From assembly GCF_000770925.1 (NCBI RefSeq), contig NZ_JDTK01000001.1, positions 62,001 to 126,000 of the forward strand: a stretch of DNA of 64,000 bases. The letters are read 5' to 3'. The notes under the pieces were generated by a model. That model ran no database searches and had not been told where the DNA came from. It saw only the letters and a program-made list of their open reading frames with translations. How positions within the stretch are numbered: position 1 is the stretch's first letter; every line of letters starts with the position of its first letter. Shown here one piece after another: positions 18,164 to 28,886 of this stretch. Made by a program: the position numbers and the translations under genes. The stretch is from Bifidobacterium ruminantium DSM 6489 (GTDB lineage: Bacteria; Actinomycetota; Actinomycetes; Actinomycetales; Bifidobacteriaceae).

Positions 18164-19333
18164 GTGAATTCCGTGAACGAACAACCGGAAACCGGCATCA
18201 CGCCCGGAGGAACATCGGGCGCATTCAGGGATGTGCTGTCGAAGGATCATGCCCGGCGTGGCAAGCCGCCGCTGCATTTCGCCGACATGTCCGACGATGA
18301 GCGTATCGCCAAGGCCGAGGAAATTGGTCTGCCGAAATTCAGAGTCAAGCAATTGGCCAACCATTATTATGGCCATTTTGATATCGACGCGGAGGAATTC
18401 TCTGACTTCCCCGCGGCCAGACGCGCCGACGCGGCCGAAACTTTCTTCCCGGAACTCATTCACGAGGTGACCCGCCAGGTCGCCGACGAGGGCGAGACCA
18501 TCAAAACATTGTGGCGTTTGTTCGACGGATCATTGATTGAATCCGTGTTGATGCGTTATCCGACAAGAACAACATTATGTATTTCCAGCCAGGTCGGCTG
18601 CGGCATGGGATGCCCGTTCTGCGCCACCGGACAGTTGGGACTGACCAGAAACATGTCCGCGGGTGAGATTGTGGAGCAGGTGCGGGTGGCGGCCAAAGCC
18701 ATGCGTGACGGCGATGTGGCCGGCGGCCCGGGCCGGTTGAGCAATATCGTGTTCATGGGTATGGGCGAGCCTATGGGCAACTACAGGTCGGTGCTGAGCG
18801 CCGTCCGTCAGATCAGCGCCATGCCTCCTGAAGGATTCGGCATTTCCGCCCGAAATATTACCGTTTCCACGGTTGGTGTGGTGCCGGGCATCAGAAAGCT
18901 TGCCGCGGAGGGTATTCCCGTGAGACTCGCGGTGTCGCTGCATGCTCCGAGCGATGAGCTGCGCGATGAATTGGTACCGATGAACAAGCGTTTCAACACC
19001 ACGCAGGTGCTGGATGCCGCGCATGATTACTATCTGGCCACCAAGCGGCGGGTCAGCATCGAATACGCTTTGATGCGCGGCATCAACGACCAGGCCGAGC
19101 ATGCCAGGCTGCTGGCCAAACGTCTGAACCATTACGGGGACGACTGGGCGCATGTCAATCCGATTCCGCTCAATCCCATCGAGGGATCGAAATGGACCGC
19201 TTCCAAGCCCGAGGACGAACGCAGATTCCTGGAGATTCTCCGCAACGCGGGCATCACCGCCACATTGCGGGACACCCGCGGACAGGACATCGATGGAGCT
19301 TGCGGTCAGCTGGCCGCCAAGGAACGCGACTGA
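18164..19333 (+). CDS. rlmN: 23S rRNA (A2503-C2)/tRNA (A37-C2) methyltransferase RlmN
   Basis: 389-aa radical SAM enzyme. The CxxxCxxC cluster motif uses Cys146, Cys150 and Cys153 within QVGCGMGCPFCATGQ. GMGEPMGNYR, SHLHWAL-like VSLHAPSDELR and the C-terminal RGQDIDGACGQL, which carries the second catalytic Cys, are present. It methylates A2503 of 23S rRNA and A37 of some tRNAs. Start is GTG at 18164, 18 nt after cdsA, with GAGAAAGAGACGG upstream. Confidence 0.96.
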   Translation: MNSVNEQPETGITPGGTSGAFRDVLSKDHARRGKPPLHFADMSDDERIAKAEEIGLPKFRVKQLANHYYGHFDIDAEEFSDFPAARRADAAETFFPELIHEVTRQVADEGETIKTLWRLFDGSLIESVLMRYPTRTTLCISSQVGCGMGCPFCATGQLGLTRNMSAGEIVEQVRVAAKAMRDGDVAGGPGRLSNIVFMGMGEPMGNYRSVLSAVRQISAMPPEGFGISARNITVSTVGVVPGIRKLAAEGIPVRLAVSLHAPSDELRDELVPMNKRFNTTQVLDAAHDYYLATKRRVSIEYALMRGINDQAEHARLLAKRLNHYGDDWAHVNPIPLNPIEGSKWTASKPEDERRFLEILRNAGITATLRDTRGQDIDGACGQLAAKERD

Positions 19334-19437
19334 TCCAATGTTTTTGTCCGCTACTCGGACTCCATACGAGTCGGCGTGACATTTTGCGGTTACTCTTGCA
19401 ATCGTTGCAAACTTTATGCGCGAAGGAGTAGAGCACC

Positions 19438-20208
19438 ATGTCACTGGCGGTCCGAGTCATTCCATGTCTTGATGTAGATGCGGGACGAGTGGTCAAAGGC
19501 GTGCATTTCGAGAATCTTCGCGACGCCGGCGATCCGGTGGAACTTGCTGCGGAATACTACCGGCAGGGCGCTGACGAGCTGACGTTCCTCGATGTGACGG
19601 CTTCGAGCTCCCACAGACATACCATGGTGGATGTGGTGAGCCGGACTGCTGAGCAGATTTTCATCCCGCTGACCGTAGGCGGCGGCGTACGCACCCCTGA
19701 GGATGTCGATTCGCTGCTTCGCTGCGGCGCGGACAAAGTAGGCGTCAATACCGCAGCCATCAACGATCCCACATTGATCAGCCGCGTTGCCGAACGGTTT
19801 GGCAACCAGGTGCTCGTCCTTTCCGTCGATGCGCGGCGAGAGCGCGGGGAGCGCCATACGCAGTCCGGTTTCGAAGTGACCACCATGGGAGGGCGCAAAT
19901 CCACGGGCATCGACGCCATCTGGTGGGTCAAACGAGCCCAGGAGCTCGGTGCGGGAGAGATTCTTCTCAATTCGATGGACGCCGACGGCACCCAGCAGGG
20001 ATTCGATTTGGAAATGATCAAGGCCGTGCGCAAGGAGGTCAAGATTCCCATCATCGCTTCGGGAGGCGCCGGGAAGGCGGCGGATTTCCCGCCGGCGATC
20101 GCGGCTGGCGCGGACGCGGTGCTCGCTGCATCGATCTTCCACTACGGGAAGGTCACCATCGGCGAGGTCAAGGAATCCATCAAGGCCGCCGGTTACACCG
20201 TGCGCTGA
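19438..20208 (+). CDS. hisF: Imidazole glycerol phosphate synthase, cyclase subunit
   Basis: 256-aa TIM barrel. With HisH it converts PRFAR to imidazole glycerol phosphate and [32 protein letters not shown] at the N-terminus holds the first catalytic Asp, and [35 protein letters not shown] (second Asp) and [13 protein letters not shown] follow. GAAGGAGTAG precedes ATG. The AICAR by-product is used by PurH (41902). hisH and hisA are not in the window. First gene of a his/trp mixed group. Confidence 0.97.
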   Translation: MSLAVRVIPCLDVDAGRVVKGVHFENLRDAGDPVELAAEYYRQGADELTFLDVTASSSHRHTMVDVVSRTAEQIFIPLTVGGGVRTPEDVDSLLRCGADKVGVNTAAINDPTLISRVAERFGNQVLVLSVDARRERGERHTQSGFEVTTMGGRKSTGIDAIWWVKRAQELGAGEILLNSMDADGTQQGFDLEMIKAVRKEVKIPIIASGGAGKAADFPPAIAAGADAVLAASIFHYGKVTIGEVKESIKAAGYTVR

Positions 20209-20292
20209 AGGGAAGAAGCGTCCACGCGTCTGGAACGCCGGAACAACTGCACGTAAAGCATTTCCACTGAACGAATCGCAAGAAGCATCATC

Positions 20293-20703
20293 ATGACCAA
20301 CGAAAAAGCATACGACAACTCCATCACCCTCGATCCCCGCATCGCGCAGCGGCTCAAGCGCGACGACAAAGGTCTGGTCGCCGCCGTCATCCAGCAGTTC
20401 GACACCAAGGAAGTGCTGATGGTCGGCTATATGAATGACGAAGCCATCAGACGGACCCTCACCACCGGTCGTGTCACGTTCTGGTCGAGATCCAGGCAGG
20501 AGTACTGGCGCAAGGGCGATACGTCGGGTCATGCTCAATATGTGAAGTCCTTCGCGCTGGATTGTGACGGAGATGCCATTCTGGTGGAAGTCGACCAAGT
20601 GGGGGCGGCGTGCCATACGGGCAAGCGTTCCTGCTTCGAGGAAGGCGGGCAGCTGCCCGTGGTTGTAGGTTATCGAACCAAGGAACAGGAGGGTCAGCGG
20701 TGA
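20293..20703 (+). CDS. hisI: Phosphoribosyl-AMP cyclohydrolase
   Basis: 136 aa, the stand-alone HisI form. It opens the adenine ring of PR-AMP in histidine synthesis. [46 protein letters not shown] gives the zinc- and magnesium-binding Cys and Asp residues. The start at ATG 20293 follows GCAAGAAGC. Its stop overlaps the trpE GTG start by 4 nt (GTGA), which implies translational coupling of histidine and tryptophan genes. The partner pyrophosphohydrolase HisE is encoded separately at 27089. Confidence 0.96.
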   Translation: MTNEKAYDNSITLDPRIAQRLKRDDKGLVAAVIQQFDTKEVLMVGYMNDEAIRRTLTTGRVTFWSRSRQEYWRKGDTSGHAQYVKSFALDCDGDAILVEVDQVGAACHTGKRSCFEEGGQLPVVVGYRTKEQEGQR

Positions 20704-22256
20704 GCGAATGCAGCGTTCGGACACTGAAGTGGGGTTCCACCTGGCCAAGCCGTGAGCAATTCCATGAATTGGCGGATCAAGGGTATCGTGTCATTCCCAT
20801 CGTGCGGCGACTGCTTGCCGATTCACTCACTCCGGTGGGTTTTTATGAGCGTTTGGCGGGAGGCCGTTCCGGCACATTCATCCTCGAATCTGCGGAATTC
20901 GGCGGGGCTTGGAGCCGGTACAGCTTCATCGGTGTGAATTCCATGGCGCAACTGCGTTCGAACGCGGGCAAGGCCGATTGGCTTGGACGGGTGCCTGTCG
21001 GTGTCCCCACGGAAGGGGATGTCGTCGAAGTGGCCCATGCTGCGCTGAAGACATTGAAGGCTCCGCATGTCGAAGGGCTGCCGAATCTGACCAGCGGCCT
21101 TGTCGGTACGGTGGGCTGGGACTCGATCCGGCATTGGGAACCGACTTTGCGCGCCAAGGCACCGAACGAGACCGGGCAGCCGGAAACCGTGCTGGCCCTT
21201 GCCACGGACATCGCCGTGGTGGATCATGTGTCCGGTTCCGTATGGTTGATTGCCAATGCCGTGAATGTCGACGATCGTCCGACACGCGCCGATGCCGCCT
21301 ATGACGAGGCTCTGGAACGCTTGGATGACATGCAACGCAAGGCCGCCACGCCAGTCGAGAACGAGGCGAGGGTCAATGTGCTCGACGAATCGGTCGAACA
21401 GCCCCAGCTGCGGTTCCGCACCGAAAAAGGGGATTACGAGCGCGCCGTCGAAACAGCCAAGCGCCATATTGTCGACGGCGATGTATTCCAAGTGGTCATC
21501 TCGCAGCGGCTTGACATTGATTCACCTGCGGATCCGTTCGACGTGTACCGTGTGCTGCGCACGCTCAATCCAAGCCCATATATGTACTTCATGGCGCTTA
21601 CCGATGCGCAGGGACGTGATTTCAATGTCATCGGCTCCAGTCCGGAGACCCTGATCAAGGTGGACAACGGCCATGCCATGTCCTTCCCGATCGCCGGCTC
21701 CCGGCCGCGCGGCGCCACTCCCGAAGAGGATGAGAGGCTTGCCAAGGAGCTGCTGGCCGATCCGAAGGAACGCAGCGAGCATATCATGTTGGTCGATTTG
21801 GCCCGCAACGATTTGAGCCGAGTGTGCAAACCGGAAAGCGTCGAAGTCGTTTCCCTGATGGATATCAAGCGGTTCAGTCATATCATGCACATCTGCTCTA
21901 CCGTCACGGGACAAGTCGCCGATGGCATGACTCCGTTCGATGTATTCACATCCGCCTTCCCCGCGGGAACGCTGTCCGGAGCGCCGAAGCCGCGTGCCAT
22001 CGACATCATCGATGAGCTTGAGCCGGCCGATCGTGGCATCTACGGCGGCACCGTTGGCTATTTTGATTTTTCAGGCAATCTCGATATGGCCATCGCCATT
22101 CGAACTGCATTCATCCGCGACCATGAAGCGAGCGTGCAGGCCGGAGCTGGAATCGTACTTGATTCCGTGCCGGCCAGTGAGTGGCAGGAGACTCGTAACA
22201 AGGCCGAAGCCAGCGTCGAGGCGGTACAGATCGCCGCGCAGCTTCGCCAGTTGTGA
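20700..22256 (+). CDS. trpE: Anthranilate synthase component I
   Basis: 518 aa. Makes anthranilate from chorismate with ammonia from a TrpG-type amidotransferase. Start GTG 20700 lies in the hisI stop with GGAGGG before it; an ORF start 90 nt upstream is rejected. ILES (61-64) and WSRYSF (71-76) belong to the N-terminal tryptophan feedback site. The catalytic region has [46 protein letters not shown] and [11 protein letters not shown]. TrpG and TrpD are not in this window. It is followed 41 nt later by the trpC-trpB fusion. Confidence 0.96.
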   Translation: MSECSVRTLKWGSTWPSREQFHELADQGYRVIPIVRRLLADSLTPVGFYERLAGGRSGTFILESAEFGGAWSRYSFIGVNSMAQLRSNAGKADWLGRVPVGVPTEGDVVEVAHAALKTLKAPHVEGLPNLTSGLVGTVGWDSIRHWEPTLRAKAPNETGQPETVLALATDIAVVDHVSGSVWLIANAVNVDDRPTRADAAYDEALERLDDMQRKAATPVENEARVNVLDESVEQPQLRFRTEKGDYERAVETAKRHIVDGDVFQVVISQRLDIDSPADPFDVYRVLRTLNPSPYMYFMALTDAQGRDFNVIGSSPETLIKVDNGHAMSFPIAGSRPRGATPEEDERLAKELLADPKERSEHIMLVDLARNDLSRVCKPESVEVVSLMDIKRFSHIMHICSTVTGQVADGMTPFDVFTSAFPAGTLSGAPKPRAIDIIDELEPADRGIYGGTVGYFDFSGNLDMAIAIRTAFIRDHEASVQAGAGIVLDSVPASEWQETRNKAEASVEAVQIAAQLRQL

Positions 22257-22297
22257 GTCATATGTGACCATTCGATTGTGTTGTGAAAGGAATATCA

Positions 22298-24391
22298 ATG
22301 TCCGTGCTCGATGAATTGGTGGCGGGAGCCGTCGAAGATCAGAAGTCGAGGGAGAAGGATGTGCCGCTTGACGAGGTCAAGCGCATGGCGTTCGAGGCGC
22401 CGTCGCCGATTGACGCGCGTCAATGGCTGAAGAAGCCGGATGGCATCCCGGTTATCGCCGAAATCAAGAGGGCTTCCCCTTCCAAGGGGCATTTGAGCGA
22501 TATCCCCGACCCGGCCGCTTTGGCTCGTGAATACGAACGGGGAGGGGCGAGTGCGATTTCCGTGCTCACCGAGGGGCGCCGGTTCCTTGGTTCGCTTGAT
22601 GATTTCGACAAGGTGCGCGCCGCGGTGAGGATTCCCGTGTTGCGTAAGGATTTCATCGTCACTGAATACCAGATTTGGGAGGCGCGCGCGCATGGGGCGG
22701 ATCTGGTGCTGCTCATCGTCGCCGCACTGGATGACGACAGACTCAAGTCTTTGCTCGATCTTGCGCACAGCCTTAATATGACGGTTCTTGTGGAGACCCA
22801 CACTCGCGAGGAGATCCAGCGCGCCATCAAGGTGGGAGCCAAGGTCATTGGCATCAACGCCCGTAATCTCAAAGACCTCAAGGTGGATGTGAACAAATAC
22901 AACGAGTTGGCGGCCGATTTGCCGGACGATGTGATTCGCGTGGCGGAATCGGGCGTGTTCGGCGCGGTCGAGCTTGAGGACTATGCCCGTGCCGGCGCCG
23001 ATGCGGTGCTGGTGGGAGAGGGCGTCGCCACAGCGGCCGACCATGAACAGGCTGTGAATCGACTAGTGAAGGCAGGAGCAAGAGTGAAAGCATCTGAACA
23101 GACTCCGTTGGCAAGTCATGAAGGACCGTATTTCGGGCAATTCGGCGGACGATATGTGCCGGAAGCGTTGATCACGGCGTTGGATGAGCTTGAACGCGTG
23201 TACACGGAAGCCAAGGCCGATCCGGAATTCCATAAGGAATTGGCGCGATTGAACCAGCAGTATGTCGGCCGTCCATCACCGTTGACCGAGGCTCCCCGTT
23301 TCGCCGAACGTCTCAAGGAGAAGACCGGGCTCGACGCACGTGTGTTCCTCAAACGCGAGGATTTGAACCACACCGGTGCCCACAAGATCAACAACGCGCT
23401 CGGTCAGGCCCTTCTGGTCAAGCGCATGGGTAAGACCCGTGTGATCGCCGAGACCGGTGCCGGACAGCACGGCGTGGCCACTGCGACGGTCTGCGCCATG
23501 CTGGGGCTCAAGTGCCGCATCTACATGGGGCAGATCGATGCCCGCCGCCAGGCGTTGAATGTGGCGCGTATGCGCATGCTGGGAGCGGAAGTCGTGGAGG
23601 TCACCTTGGGCGACCGCATTCTCAAGGACGCCATCAATGAGGCGTTGCGCGACTGGGTCACCAACGTCAAGGACACTCATTACCTGCTTGGCACGGTCGC
23701 GGGACCTCATCCGTTCCCATCCATGGTGCGCGACTTCCAGAAGATCATCGGTGAGGAAGCCAAGCAGCAGCTGCAGGATTGGTATGGCATCGACCATCCG
23801 GATGCGATTTGCGCATGCGTCGGCGGTGGCTCCAATGCCATCGGCATCATGAACGCCTTCCTTGACGACGATCGTGTGAACCTGTACGGCTACGAGGCTG
23901 GCGGCAATGGTCCCGAATCCGGGCGGCATGCCATCCGATTCGCGCCGGGAACCGGCGAACTCGGCATGTTCCAAGGTGCCAAGAGCTATCTGCTGGAGAA
24001 CTCCGAAGGTCAGACCCTCGACACCTATTCCATCTCTGCCGGATTGGATTACGCCTCGGTAGGCCCCGAGCACGCATGGCTCAAGGACATCGGACGCGTC
24101 AACTACTCTTGGGCGACCGATCAGGAGGCCATGAGCGCCTTCAAGGACCTGTGCGAGACCGAGGGCATTATCCCGGCCATTGAAAGCTCCCATGCCGTCG
24201 CCGGCGCCTATAAGGCTGCAGCGGATCTCAAAGCCAAGGGGTATAAGCATCCGGTCATGATCATCAACATTTCCGGTCGTGGAGACAAGGACATGAACAC
24301 CGCCGGCAAGTGGTTCGGATATCTGACCGACGAGCAGGCCAAGGCCTTGGAAGCTAATGGCGCCCAGGGCAACAACGCGGACGGCGAGTGA
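22298..24391 (+). CDS. Fused indole-3-glycerol-phosphate synthase (TrpC) and tryptophan synthase beta chain (TrpB)
   Basis: 697-aa fusion. Residues 1 to about 260 are Trp[63 protein letters not shown] and AESGVF. From about 275 it is Trp[30 protein letters not shown] with PLP Lys363, [13 protein letters not shown] and the phosphate site GGGSN (509-513). One chain thus makes indole-glycerol phosphate and condenses indole with serine. ATG at 22298 has AAAGGAATATC upstream. It lies between trpE and trpA, which encodes the alpha partner. Confidence 0.96.
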   Translation: MSVLDELVAGAVEDQKSREKDVPLDEVKRMAFEAPSPIDARQWLKKPDGIPVIAEIKRASPSKGHLSDIPDPAALAREYERGGASAISVLTEGRRFLGSLDDFDKVRAAVRIPVLRKDFIVTEYQIWEARAHGADLVLLIVAALDDDRLKSLLDLAHSLNMTVLVETHTREEIQRAIKVGAKVIGINARNLKDLKVDVNKYNELAADLPDDVIRVAESGVFGAVELEDYARAGADAVLVGEGVATAADHEQAVNRLVKAGARVKASEQTPLASHEGPYFGQFGGRYVPEALITALDELERVYTEAKADPEFHKELARLNQQYVGRPSPLTEAPRFAERLKEKTGLDARVFLKREDLNHTGAHKINNALGQALLVKRMGKTRVIAETGAGQHGVATATVCAMLGLKCRIYMGQIDARRQALNVARMRMLGAEVVEVTLGDRILKDAINEALRDWVTNVKDTHYLLGTVAGPHPFPSMVRDFQKIIGEEAKQQLQDWYGIDHPDAICACVGGGSNAIGIMNAFLDDDRVNLYGYEAGGNGPESGRHAIRFAPGTGELGMFQGAKSYLLENSEGQTLDTYSISAGLDYASVGPEHAWLKDIGRVNYSWATDQEAMSAFKDLCETEGIIPAIESSHAVAGAYKAAADLKAKGYKHPVMIINISGRGDKDMNTAGKWFGYLTDEQAKALEANGAQGNNADGE

Positions 24392-24408
24392 GAGAAGGAG
24401 CAATCATC

Positions 24409-25284
24409 ATGACGAACGCAACAGCATCCACGCCGTCCGGACAGCCGCTCGGCATCAGCCACAAGCCCAGTCCGACGGAGTCCATGTTCGAGAAGTTCAA
24501 AGCCGCCGACAAGCCGGCCTTCATCGGATACCTGCCGTACGGATTCCCTGATCCGGAATACTCGCTCAAAGCGTTCCGCACCATGGTCGAACATGGTGTG
24601 AACGCGGTCGAGATTGGACTGCCCTATTCCGATCCCGTCATGGATGGCCCCGTCATCCAGGCGGCCTCCCAAATCGCCATCGACAATGGCGAGAAAATCG
24701 CCAATGTGTTCAAAGCCGTGGAAACCGTGGCGAATGCCGGGGGAGTGCCGCTGGTCATGAGCTACTGGAACCTCATCTTCCACTACGGTGTCGAACGCTT
24801 CGCACGTGACTTCGAGAACGCGGGCGGCGTTGGTCTAATCACTCCGGATCTCATTCCGGACGAGGCCGGCGAATGGATCGAGGCGTCCGACCGCCATGCG
24901 CTCGACCGCATCTTCCTGGTGTCCCCGGATTCCACCGAGGATCGTCTGAAGATTGTTGCAGACAATGCGCGTGGCTTCGTCTACGCGGCGGCACGCATGG
25001 GCGTCACCGGCGAACGCTCCACCATTGACGCCTCGCCGGAGGAACTGGTGACTCGCACTCGTAAGGCCGGCGCGAAGAACGTGTGCGTCGGCATCGGCGT
25101 GTCCACCGCCGAGCAGGGCGCCCGCGTGGGATCGTATGCGGACGGCGTCATCGTCGGTTCGGCTCTGGTGCATACCATGCTCGACGAATCCGGCAAACAC
25201 GCCGTCGATGAGGCTGCTGGTCTCAAGGCTTTGGCCGCGAAGACCGAGGAGCTCGCCGAGGGCATCCATAACGCCCGTAACTGA
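24409..25284 (+). CDS. trpA: Tryptophan synthase alpha chain
   Basis: 291 aa. Cleaves indole-3-glycerol phosphate and channels indole to TrpB. FIGYLPYGFPDPEYS, AVEIGLPYSDPVMDGPVIQ (with the catalytic Glu and Asp), LITPDLIPDEAGEW, IFLVSPDSTEDR and CVGIGVSTAEQ are typical. The TrpA signature Tyr and Gly loop is present, although the segment after FVYAAARMGVTGER differs slightly from proteobacterial forms. ATG at 24409 follows AGAAGGAG, 17 nt after the fusion gene stop. Confidence 0.96.
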   Translation: MTNATASTPSGQPLGISHKPSPTESMFEKFKAADKPAFIGYLPYGFPDPEYSLKAFRTMVEHGVNAVEIGLPYSDPVMDGPVIQAASQIAIDNGEKIANVFKAVETVANAGGVPLVMSYWNLIFHYGVERFARDFENAGGVGLITPDLIPDEAGEWIEASDRHALDRIFLVSPDSTEDRLKIVADNARGFVYAAARMGVTGERSTIDASPEELVTRTRKAGAKNVCVGIGVSTAEQGARVGSYADGVIVGSALVHTMLDESGKHAVDEAAGLKALAAKTEELAEGIHNARN

Positions 25285-25304
25285 AACAGCCGGAAACGGC
25301 GCAT

Positions 25305-25342
25305 TGGTAGTCCACGCATCATATCGGATACGTGGACTACCA
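25305..25342 (+). other. 12-bp inverted repeat just upstream of lgt
   Basis: TGGTAGTCCACG (25305-25316) pairs with 25331-25342 around a 14-nt loop, ending 10 nt before the lgt start and next to its GGGGAA ribosome site. No T run. It may attenuate translation of lgt or protect the trp transcript end. Confidence 0.5.
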
Positions 25343-25352
25343 TCGGGGAACC

Positions 25353-26360
25353 ATGACACTTGCTTATATTCCGTCACCGACGATTTCGCAGTTTTCCATC
25401 GGTCCGGTGACCATACATTTCTATGCGTTGTGCATTCTGCTTGGCATTGTGCTGGCCGTATGGATGACTACCGTCCGCTGGAAGCGATACGGCGGCACCT
25501 TCGACCAGATTCTCGACATCACGTTGGTCGCGGTGCCGAGCGGCATCATTGGCGCGCGCCTCTACCACATCATCACCACGCCGGAACGTTTCTTCGGACC
25601 GAATGGCGATTGGGTCGAGATGTTCCGAATCTGGAATGGCGGATTGGGCATCTGGGGCGGTGTGCTGCTTGGGGCTCTCGCTGCATGGGCATGGTGCCGG
25701 CACAAGCATTATCCGATGGCGCTGCTCGGCGACGCCGTCGCTCCTGGACTGCTTGTGGCGCAGGCCGTGGGACGCTTGGGGAACTGGTTCAATCAGGAGC
25801 TCTACGGTGCGCCGACCACGCTGCCGTGGGGTCTGAAGCTCAATATGGAGGGAAGTGCCATAGGCCACAGCGAACAATGCTATGACGGTGCCACCTGCCC
25901 GACGGGCACACTGTTCCATCCCACCTTCCTATACGAGATGATCTGGAATCTCATTGGCGCGGTGCTCATCGTGTTCCTCGGATCCAGGATCATGAAAAGA
26001 CTCAAGGCGGGCTCGTTGTTCGCCATGTACATCATGTGGTATACGGCTGGACGCGCTTGGATCGAGGCTCTGCGCATTGATTTCGCCCACGAATTCCTGG
26101 GCGTGCGCATCAATGTGTGGGTCTCCCTGGCGGTGTTCGTGCTCGGTGTGGCAGCCTTCATCGTCGTCCAGCAGATGGGCAAGCCCACCGAACTGCTCGC
26201 GGAGAAGCTGCGCACCGTCACCGAAATCGAAACCCGTCTTGCCGATGGTCTTGGATCCGACTCGACGGCTGAAGCCAAGACCATGAATACTGTGGGTGAA
26301 ATCGCGGCAAACGATGGCTTTTCCGTCTCACATGCCGATGACCATTCCGACAACAAGTGA
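25353..26360 (+). CDS. lgt: Prolipoprotein diacylglyceryl transferase
   Basis: 335-aa membrane enzyme that transfers diacylglycerol from phosphatidylglycerol to the lipobox Cys of prolipoproteins. It has about seven membrane helices. The Lgt signature [20 protein letters not shown] and the earlier [13 protein letters not shown] and [14 protein letters not shown] are visible. The C-terminal tail of about 65 residues is soluble, as in other actinobacteria. ATG at 25353. It would process the lipoprotein encoded at 6004. The trpA-lgt neighbourhood is common in actinobacteria. Confidence 0.96.
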   Translation: MTLAYIPSPTISQFSIGPVTIHFYALCILLGIVLAVWMTTVRWKRYGGTFDQILDITLVAVPSGIIGARLYHIITTPERFFGPNGDWVEMFRIWNGGLGIWGGVLLGALAAWAWCRHKHYPMALLGDAVAPGLLVAQAVGRLGNWFNQELYGAPTTLPWGLKLNMEGSAIGHSEQCYDGATCPTGTLFHPTFLYEMIWNLIGAVLIVFLGSRIMKRLKAGSLFAMYIMWYTAGRAWIEALRIDFAHEFLGVRINVWVSLAVFVLGVAAFIVVQQMGKPTELLAEKLRTVTEIETRLADGLGSDSTAEAKTMNTVGEIAANDGFSVSHADDHSDNK

Positions 26361-26394
26361 TATCAAGTCGATTACCTTCCATAGAATGAGAGAC

Positions 26395-27060
26395 ATGACT
26401 ATTCAAATCGCACCTAGCATCCTGTCCGCCGATTTCTGCAATCTGGAACGCGACCTCAAGGCCATCTCCAACGCGGATCTCGTCCATGTGGACGTGATGG
26501 ATCATCATTTCGTTCCGAATCTGACGCTGGGCGAGCCGATTGTGGCTCGCATCTGCCAGGTCACCGACCTGCCTGTCGATGTGCATCTGATGATTGAGGA
26601 TCCGGATCGTTGGGCTCCGGAATACGCCAAGCTTGGTGCGGCTTCCGTCAGCTTCCATATGGGGGCCGCCCACGCTCCGGTGCGTCTCGCCCGTCAGCTG
26701 CGCGACATGGGATGCAAGGCTTGCTTCGCCGTGCGCCCGGCCGAACCGGTAGAGCCGATCTTTGACATTCTCGACGAATTCGATATGGTGCTGATCATGA
26801 CCGTCGAGCCTGGCTTCGGAGGCCAGAAGTTCCTGGACAACCAGATGGCCAAGGTTCGTCGCCTGCGTGATGAGATCACCCGTCGCGGCTTGAATACCAA
26901 GATCCAGGTCGATGGCGGTGTGAGCCCCAAGACCGCGCATATCGTGGCGGAAGCCGGCGCGGATGTGCTGGTCGCAGGCTCCGCCGTGTACGGCGCCGAG
27001 AATCCGGCCGAAGCCATCGATTCCATCCGCGAGAAGGCCGAAGCGGCCTTCAAGGCGTGA
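26395..27060 (+). CDS. rpe: Ribulose-phosphate 3-epimerase
   Basis: 221-aa TIM barrel interconverting ribulose-5-P and xylulose-5-[31 protein letters not shown] (metal His and catalytic Asp), [31 protein letters not shown] and [10 protein letters not shown] are standard. It supplies xylulose-5-P to the phosphoketolase (bifid) shunt. ATG 26395 is used, although ATG 26386 (MRDM...) is also in frame and the ribosome site is weak. It lies between lgt and hisE. Confidence 0.96.
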   Translation: MTIQIAPSILSADFCNLERDLKAISNADLVHVDVMDHHFVPNLTLGEPIVARICQVTDLPVDVHLMIEDPDRWAPEYAKLGAASVSFHMGAAHAPVRLARQLRDMGCKACFAVRPAEPVEPIFDILDEFDMVLIMTVEPGFGGQKFLDNQMAKVRRLRDEITRRGLNTKIQVDGGVSPKTAHIVAEAGADVLVAGSAVYGAENPAEAIDSIREKAEAAFKA

Positions 27061-27088
27061 ACGACCACCACACAAGGAAACTACGATT

Positions 27089-27352
27089 ATGAAGACTTTT
27101 GAATCGCTGTTCGCTGAACTGAGCGAGAAGGCCGCCACCAAGCAGGCGGGTTCCCTGACCGTCGACGAGCTGGCCAAGGGCACGCATTTCATCGGCAAGA
27201 AAATCGTTGAGGAGGCGGGGGAGACCTGGATCGCCGCAGAATACGAGGGTGCCGACCGCACGGCTGAGGAGATGAGCCAGCTCATCTACCATCTGCAGGT
27301 CATGATGATCGACCGCGGCATCACGCTCGAGGATATTTACAAGAACCTGTGA
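27089..27352 (+). CDS. hisE: Phosphoribosyl-ATP pyrophosphohydrolase
   Basis: 87 aa, all-alpha. Hydrolyses PR-ATP to PR-AMP, step 2 of histidine synthesis. [17 protein letters not shown] carries the acidic Mg-binding EExxE-like motif, and [13 protein letters not shown] is the second conserved helix. ATG at 27089 follows AAGGAAA. It stands 28 nt after rpe and upstream of hisG, as in Mycobacterium hisE-hisG. Confidence 0.94.
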   Translation: MKTFESLFAELSEKAATKQAGSLTVDELAKGTHFIGKKIVEEAGETWIAAEYEGADRTAEEMSQLIYHLQVMMIDRGITLEDIYKNL

Positions 27353-27362
27353 GGAAACCCGA

Positions 27363-27387
27363 GGCCATGCCACTTGACGGTGTGGCC
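27363..27387 (+). other. Weak hairpin between hisE and hisG
   Basis: GGCCATGCC and GGTGTGGCC pair over 9 positions (two G-U) with a 7-nt loop, followed by TTTCC. It could be a weak attenuator or stabiliser. Not assigned to a known motif. Confidence 0.3.
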
Positions 27388-27404
27388 TTTCCTGAAGGAG
27401 AACC

Positions 27405-28256
27405 ATGCTGAGAATCGCTGTGCCCAATAAGGGCATGCTGTCCGAACCCGCTTGGAACATGCTGTCCGAGGCGGGCTACCGTTTGAGGAGCAACCCCCGC
27501 CAGCTGGTCGTGGAGGATCCCGACAACGAAGTGGAGCTGTTCTACCTGCGTCCATTGGATATCGCCGTGTATGTCGGCCGTGGCACCATTGACGTAGGCA
27601 TTACCGGCCATGATCTGCTGGTGAATTCCGGAACCGATGCCAAGGAGCACATGCAGCTGGGATTCGGCGCCTCCACATTCCGTTTCGCGGCTCCGAACGA
27701 TTCGCCGATCACCAAGCTTGAGGACATCGAAGGCAAGCGCGTTGCCACTACGTTCGACAAGCTCGTGCATGACTATCTGGTCGAACATGGCATCAACGCG
27801 GAAACCGTGCATCTGGATGGCGCCGTCGAGTCGTCCGTCCAGCTTGGAGTGGCCGACCTGATCGCCGATGTGGTGTCCACCGGTACGACGCTGCGCAACG
27901 CAGGCCTTCGTGTCTTCGCCGAGCCGTTGATGCATTCCGAGGCGGTGCTGATCCGTTCTCCTCGTCTCGCCGAGGATGATGATCGGTTGACGATTCTGAG
28001 CCGTCGTCTGCAGGGCGTGCTCACCGCTCAGCGATATGTGCTTATGGATTACGACATCCCGGTCGAGAAGGTGTCCACGGCCGTGAACATCACTCCAGGC
28101 TTCGAAAGCCCCACAATCTCGCCGTTGCATGACAAGCAATGGGCGGCCGTGCGCGTGGTGGTGCCGAAGGCGAAGGTGAACCTGCTCATGGATCAGTTGT
28201 ATGAGGTCGGTGCCCGTGGCATAATCGTCACCGCATTGCAGGCTTCGAGAATGTAG
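27405..28256 (+). CDS. hisG: ATP phosphoribosyltransferase, long (HisG-L) form
   Basis: 283 aa. Condenses ATP and PRPP, the first, feedback-controlled step of histidine synthesis. [71 protein letters not shown] and [20 protein letters not shown] show the PRPP site. The C-terminal about 75 residues form the regulatory domain, so no HisZ is needed. A GAAGGAG ribosome site precedes ATG. Confidence 0.97.
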   Translation: MLRIAVPNKGMLSEPAWNMLSEAGYRLRSNPRQLVVEDPDNEVELFYLRPLDIAVYVGRGTIDVGITGHDLLVNSGTDAKEHMQLGFGASTFRFAAPNDSPITKLEDIEGKRVATTFDKLVHDYLVEHGINAETVHLDGAVESSVQLGVADLIADVVSTGTTLRNAGLRVFAEPLMHSEAVLIRSPRLAEDDDRLTILSRRLQGVLTAQRYVLMDYDIPVEKVSTAVNITPGFESPTISPLHDKQWAAVRVVVPKAKVNLLMDQLYEVGARGIIVTALQASRM

Positions 28257-28269
28257 CGTCTCTCGCAGT

Positions 28270-28881
28270 ATGGGCAAACTGATTATCAAGAAGCAGTACA
28301 GTCCGGAACCACGGGATATTTATTTCACGGTTCCGAATTTCATCAGCCTGTTGCGGATCATTTCGATTCCCTTCATTTCAGTGCTGGTCTCCCACCACAA
28401 GATGGTTCCCGCCTTGGTCGTGCTGGCTTTGTCCGCGGTGTCCGACGGACTGGATGGATTGATCGCCAGATCATTCAACCAGGTGAGCAAAATCGGCCAG
28501 ATCCTTGATCCCATCGCGGATCGTCTGCTGATTTTCTGCAGCATTCTCGCTTTGGGCGTGGCGAATATCATTCCATGGTGGATGCTGATTGTCGTCGGTC
28601 TTCGGGATCTGATCATGGCGATTCTCGTGTTGGTTCTCGCGCAGCATGATTATGGTCCGCTGCCCGTCCATTTCGTAGGCAAGGCCGGGACCGCGATGCT
28701 GCTGATAGCCATCGTCGCGCTGATTTTCGCCGACATCTGGTCGAATTCCGCTACCGACTCGCTGCATCTCTGCGGTCTTGCCATTGGCATCTGGGGTGTT
28801 GGATTGTACTGGCTCGCGGGGTATATCTACATGCGCCAGGGGCTTCAGCTGCTGAAAAACGACAGGGATCATAAGGATTGA
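28270..28881 (+). CDS. CDP-alcohol phosphatidyltransferase, PgsA-like
   Basis: 203-aa membrane enzyme. The CDP-alcohol phosphotransferase motif DGxxAR(x8)Gxx(x)D(x3)D is present as DGLIARSFNQVSKIGQILDPIAD. About five membrane helices surround it. It probably makes phosphatidylglycerophosphate or cardiolipin from CDP-diacylglycerol, and the exact acceptor cannot be told. It begins 13 nt after hisG without a clear ribosome site and is followed by DUF881-SBP-DUF881 genes, an arrangement also known in mycobacteria. Confidence 0.88.
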   Translation: MGKLIIKKQYSPEPRDIYFTVPNFISLLRIISIPFISVLVSHHKMVPALVVLALSAVSDGLDGLIARSFNQVSKIGQILDPIADRLLIFCSILALGVANIIPWWMLIVVGLRDLIMAILVLVLAQHDYGPLPVHFVGKAGTAMLLIAIVALIFADIWSNSATDSLHLCGLAIGIWGVGLYWLAGYIYMRQGLQLLKNDRDHKD

Positions 28882-28886
28882 CACGC

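Noticed and set aside
19441-20748. Long minus-strand frame opposite hisF and hisI
   Set aside because: Shadow of two genuine biosynthetic genes; no family match in the translation.
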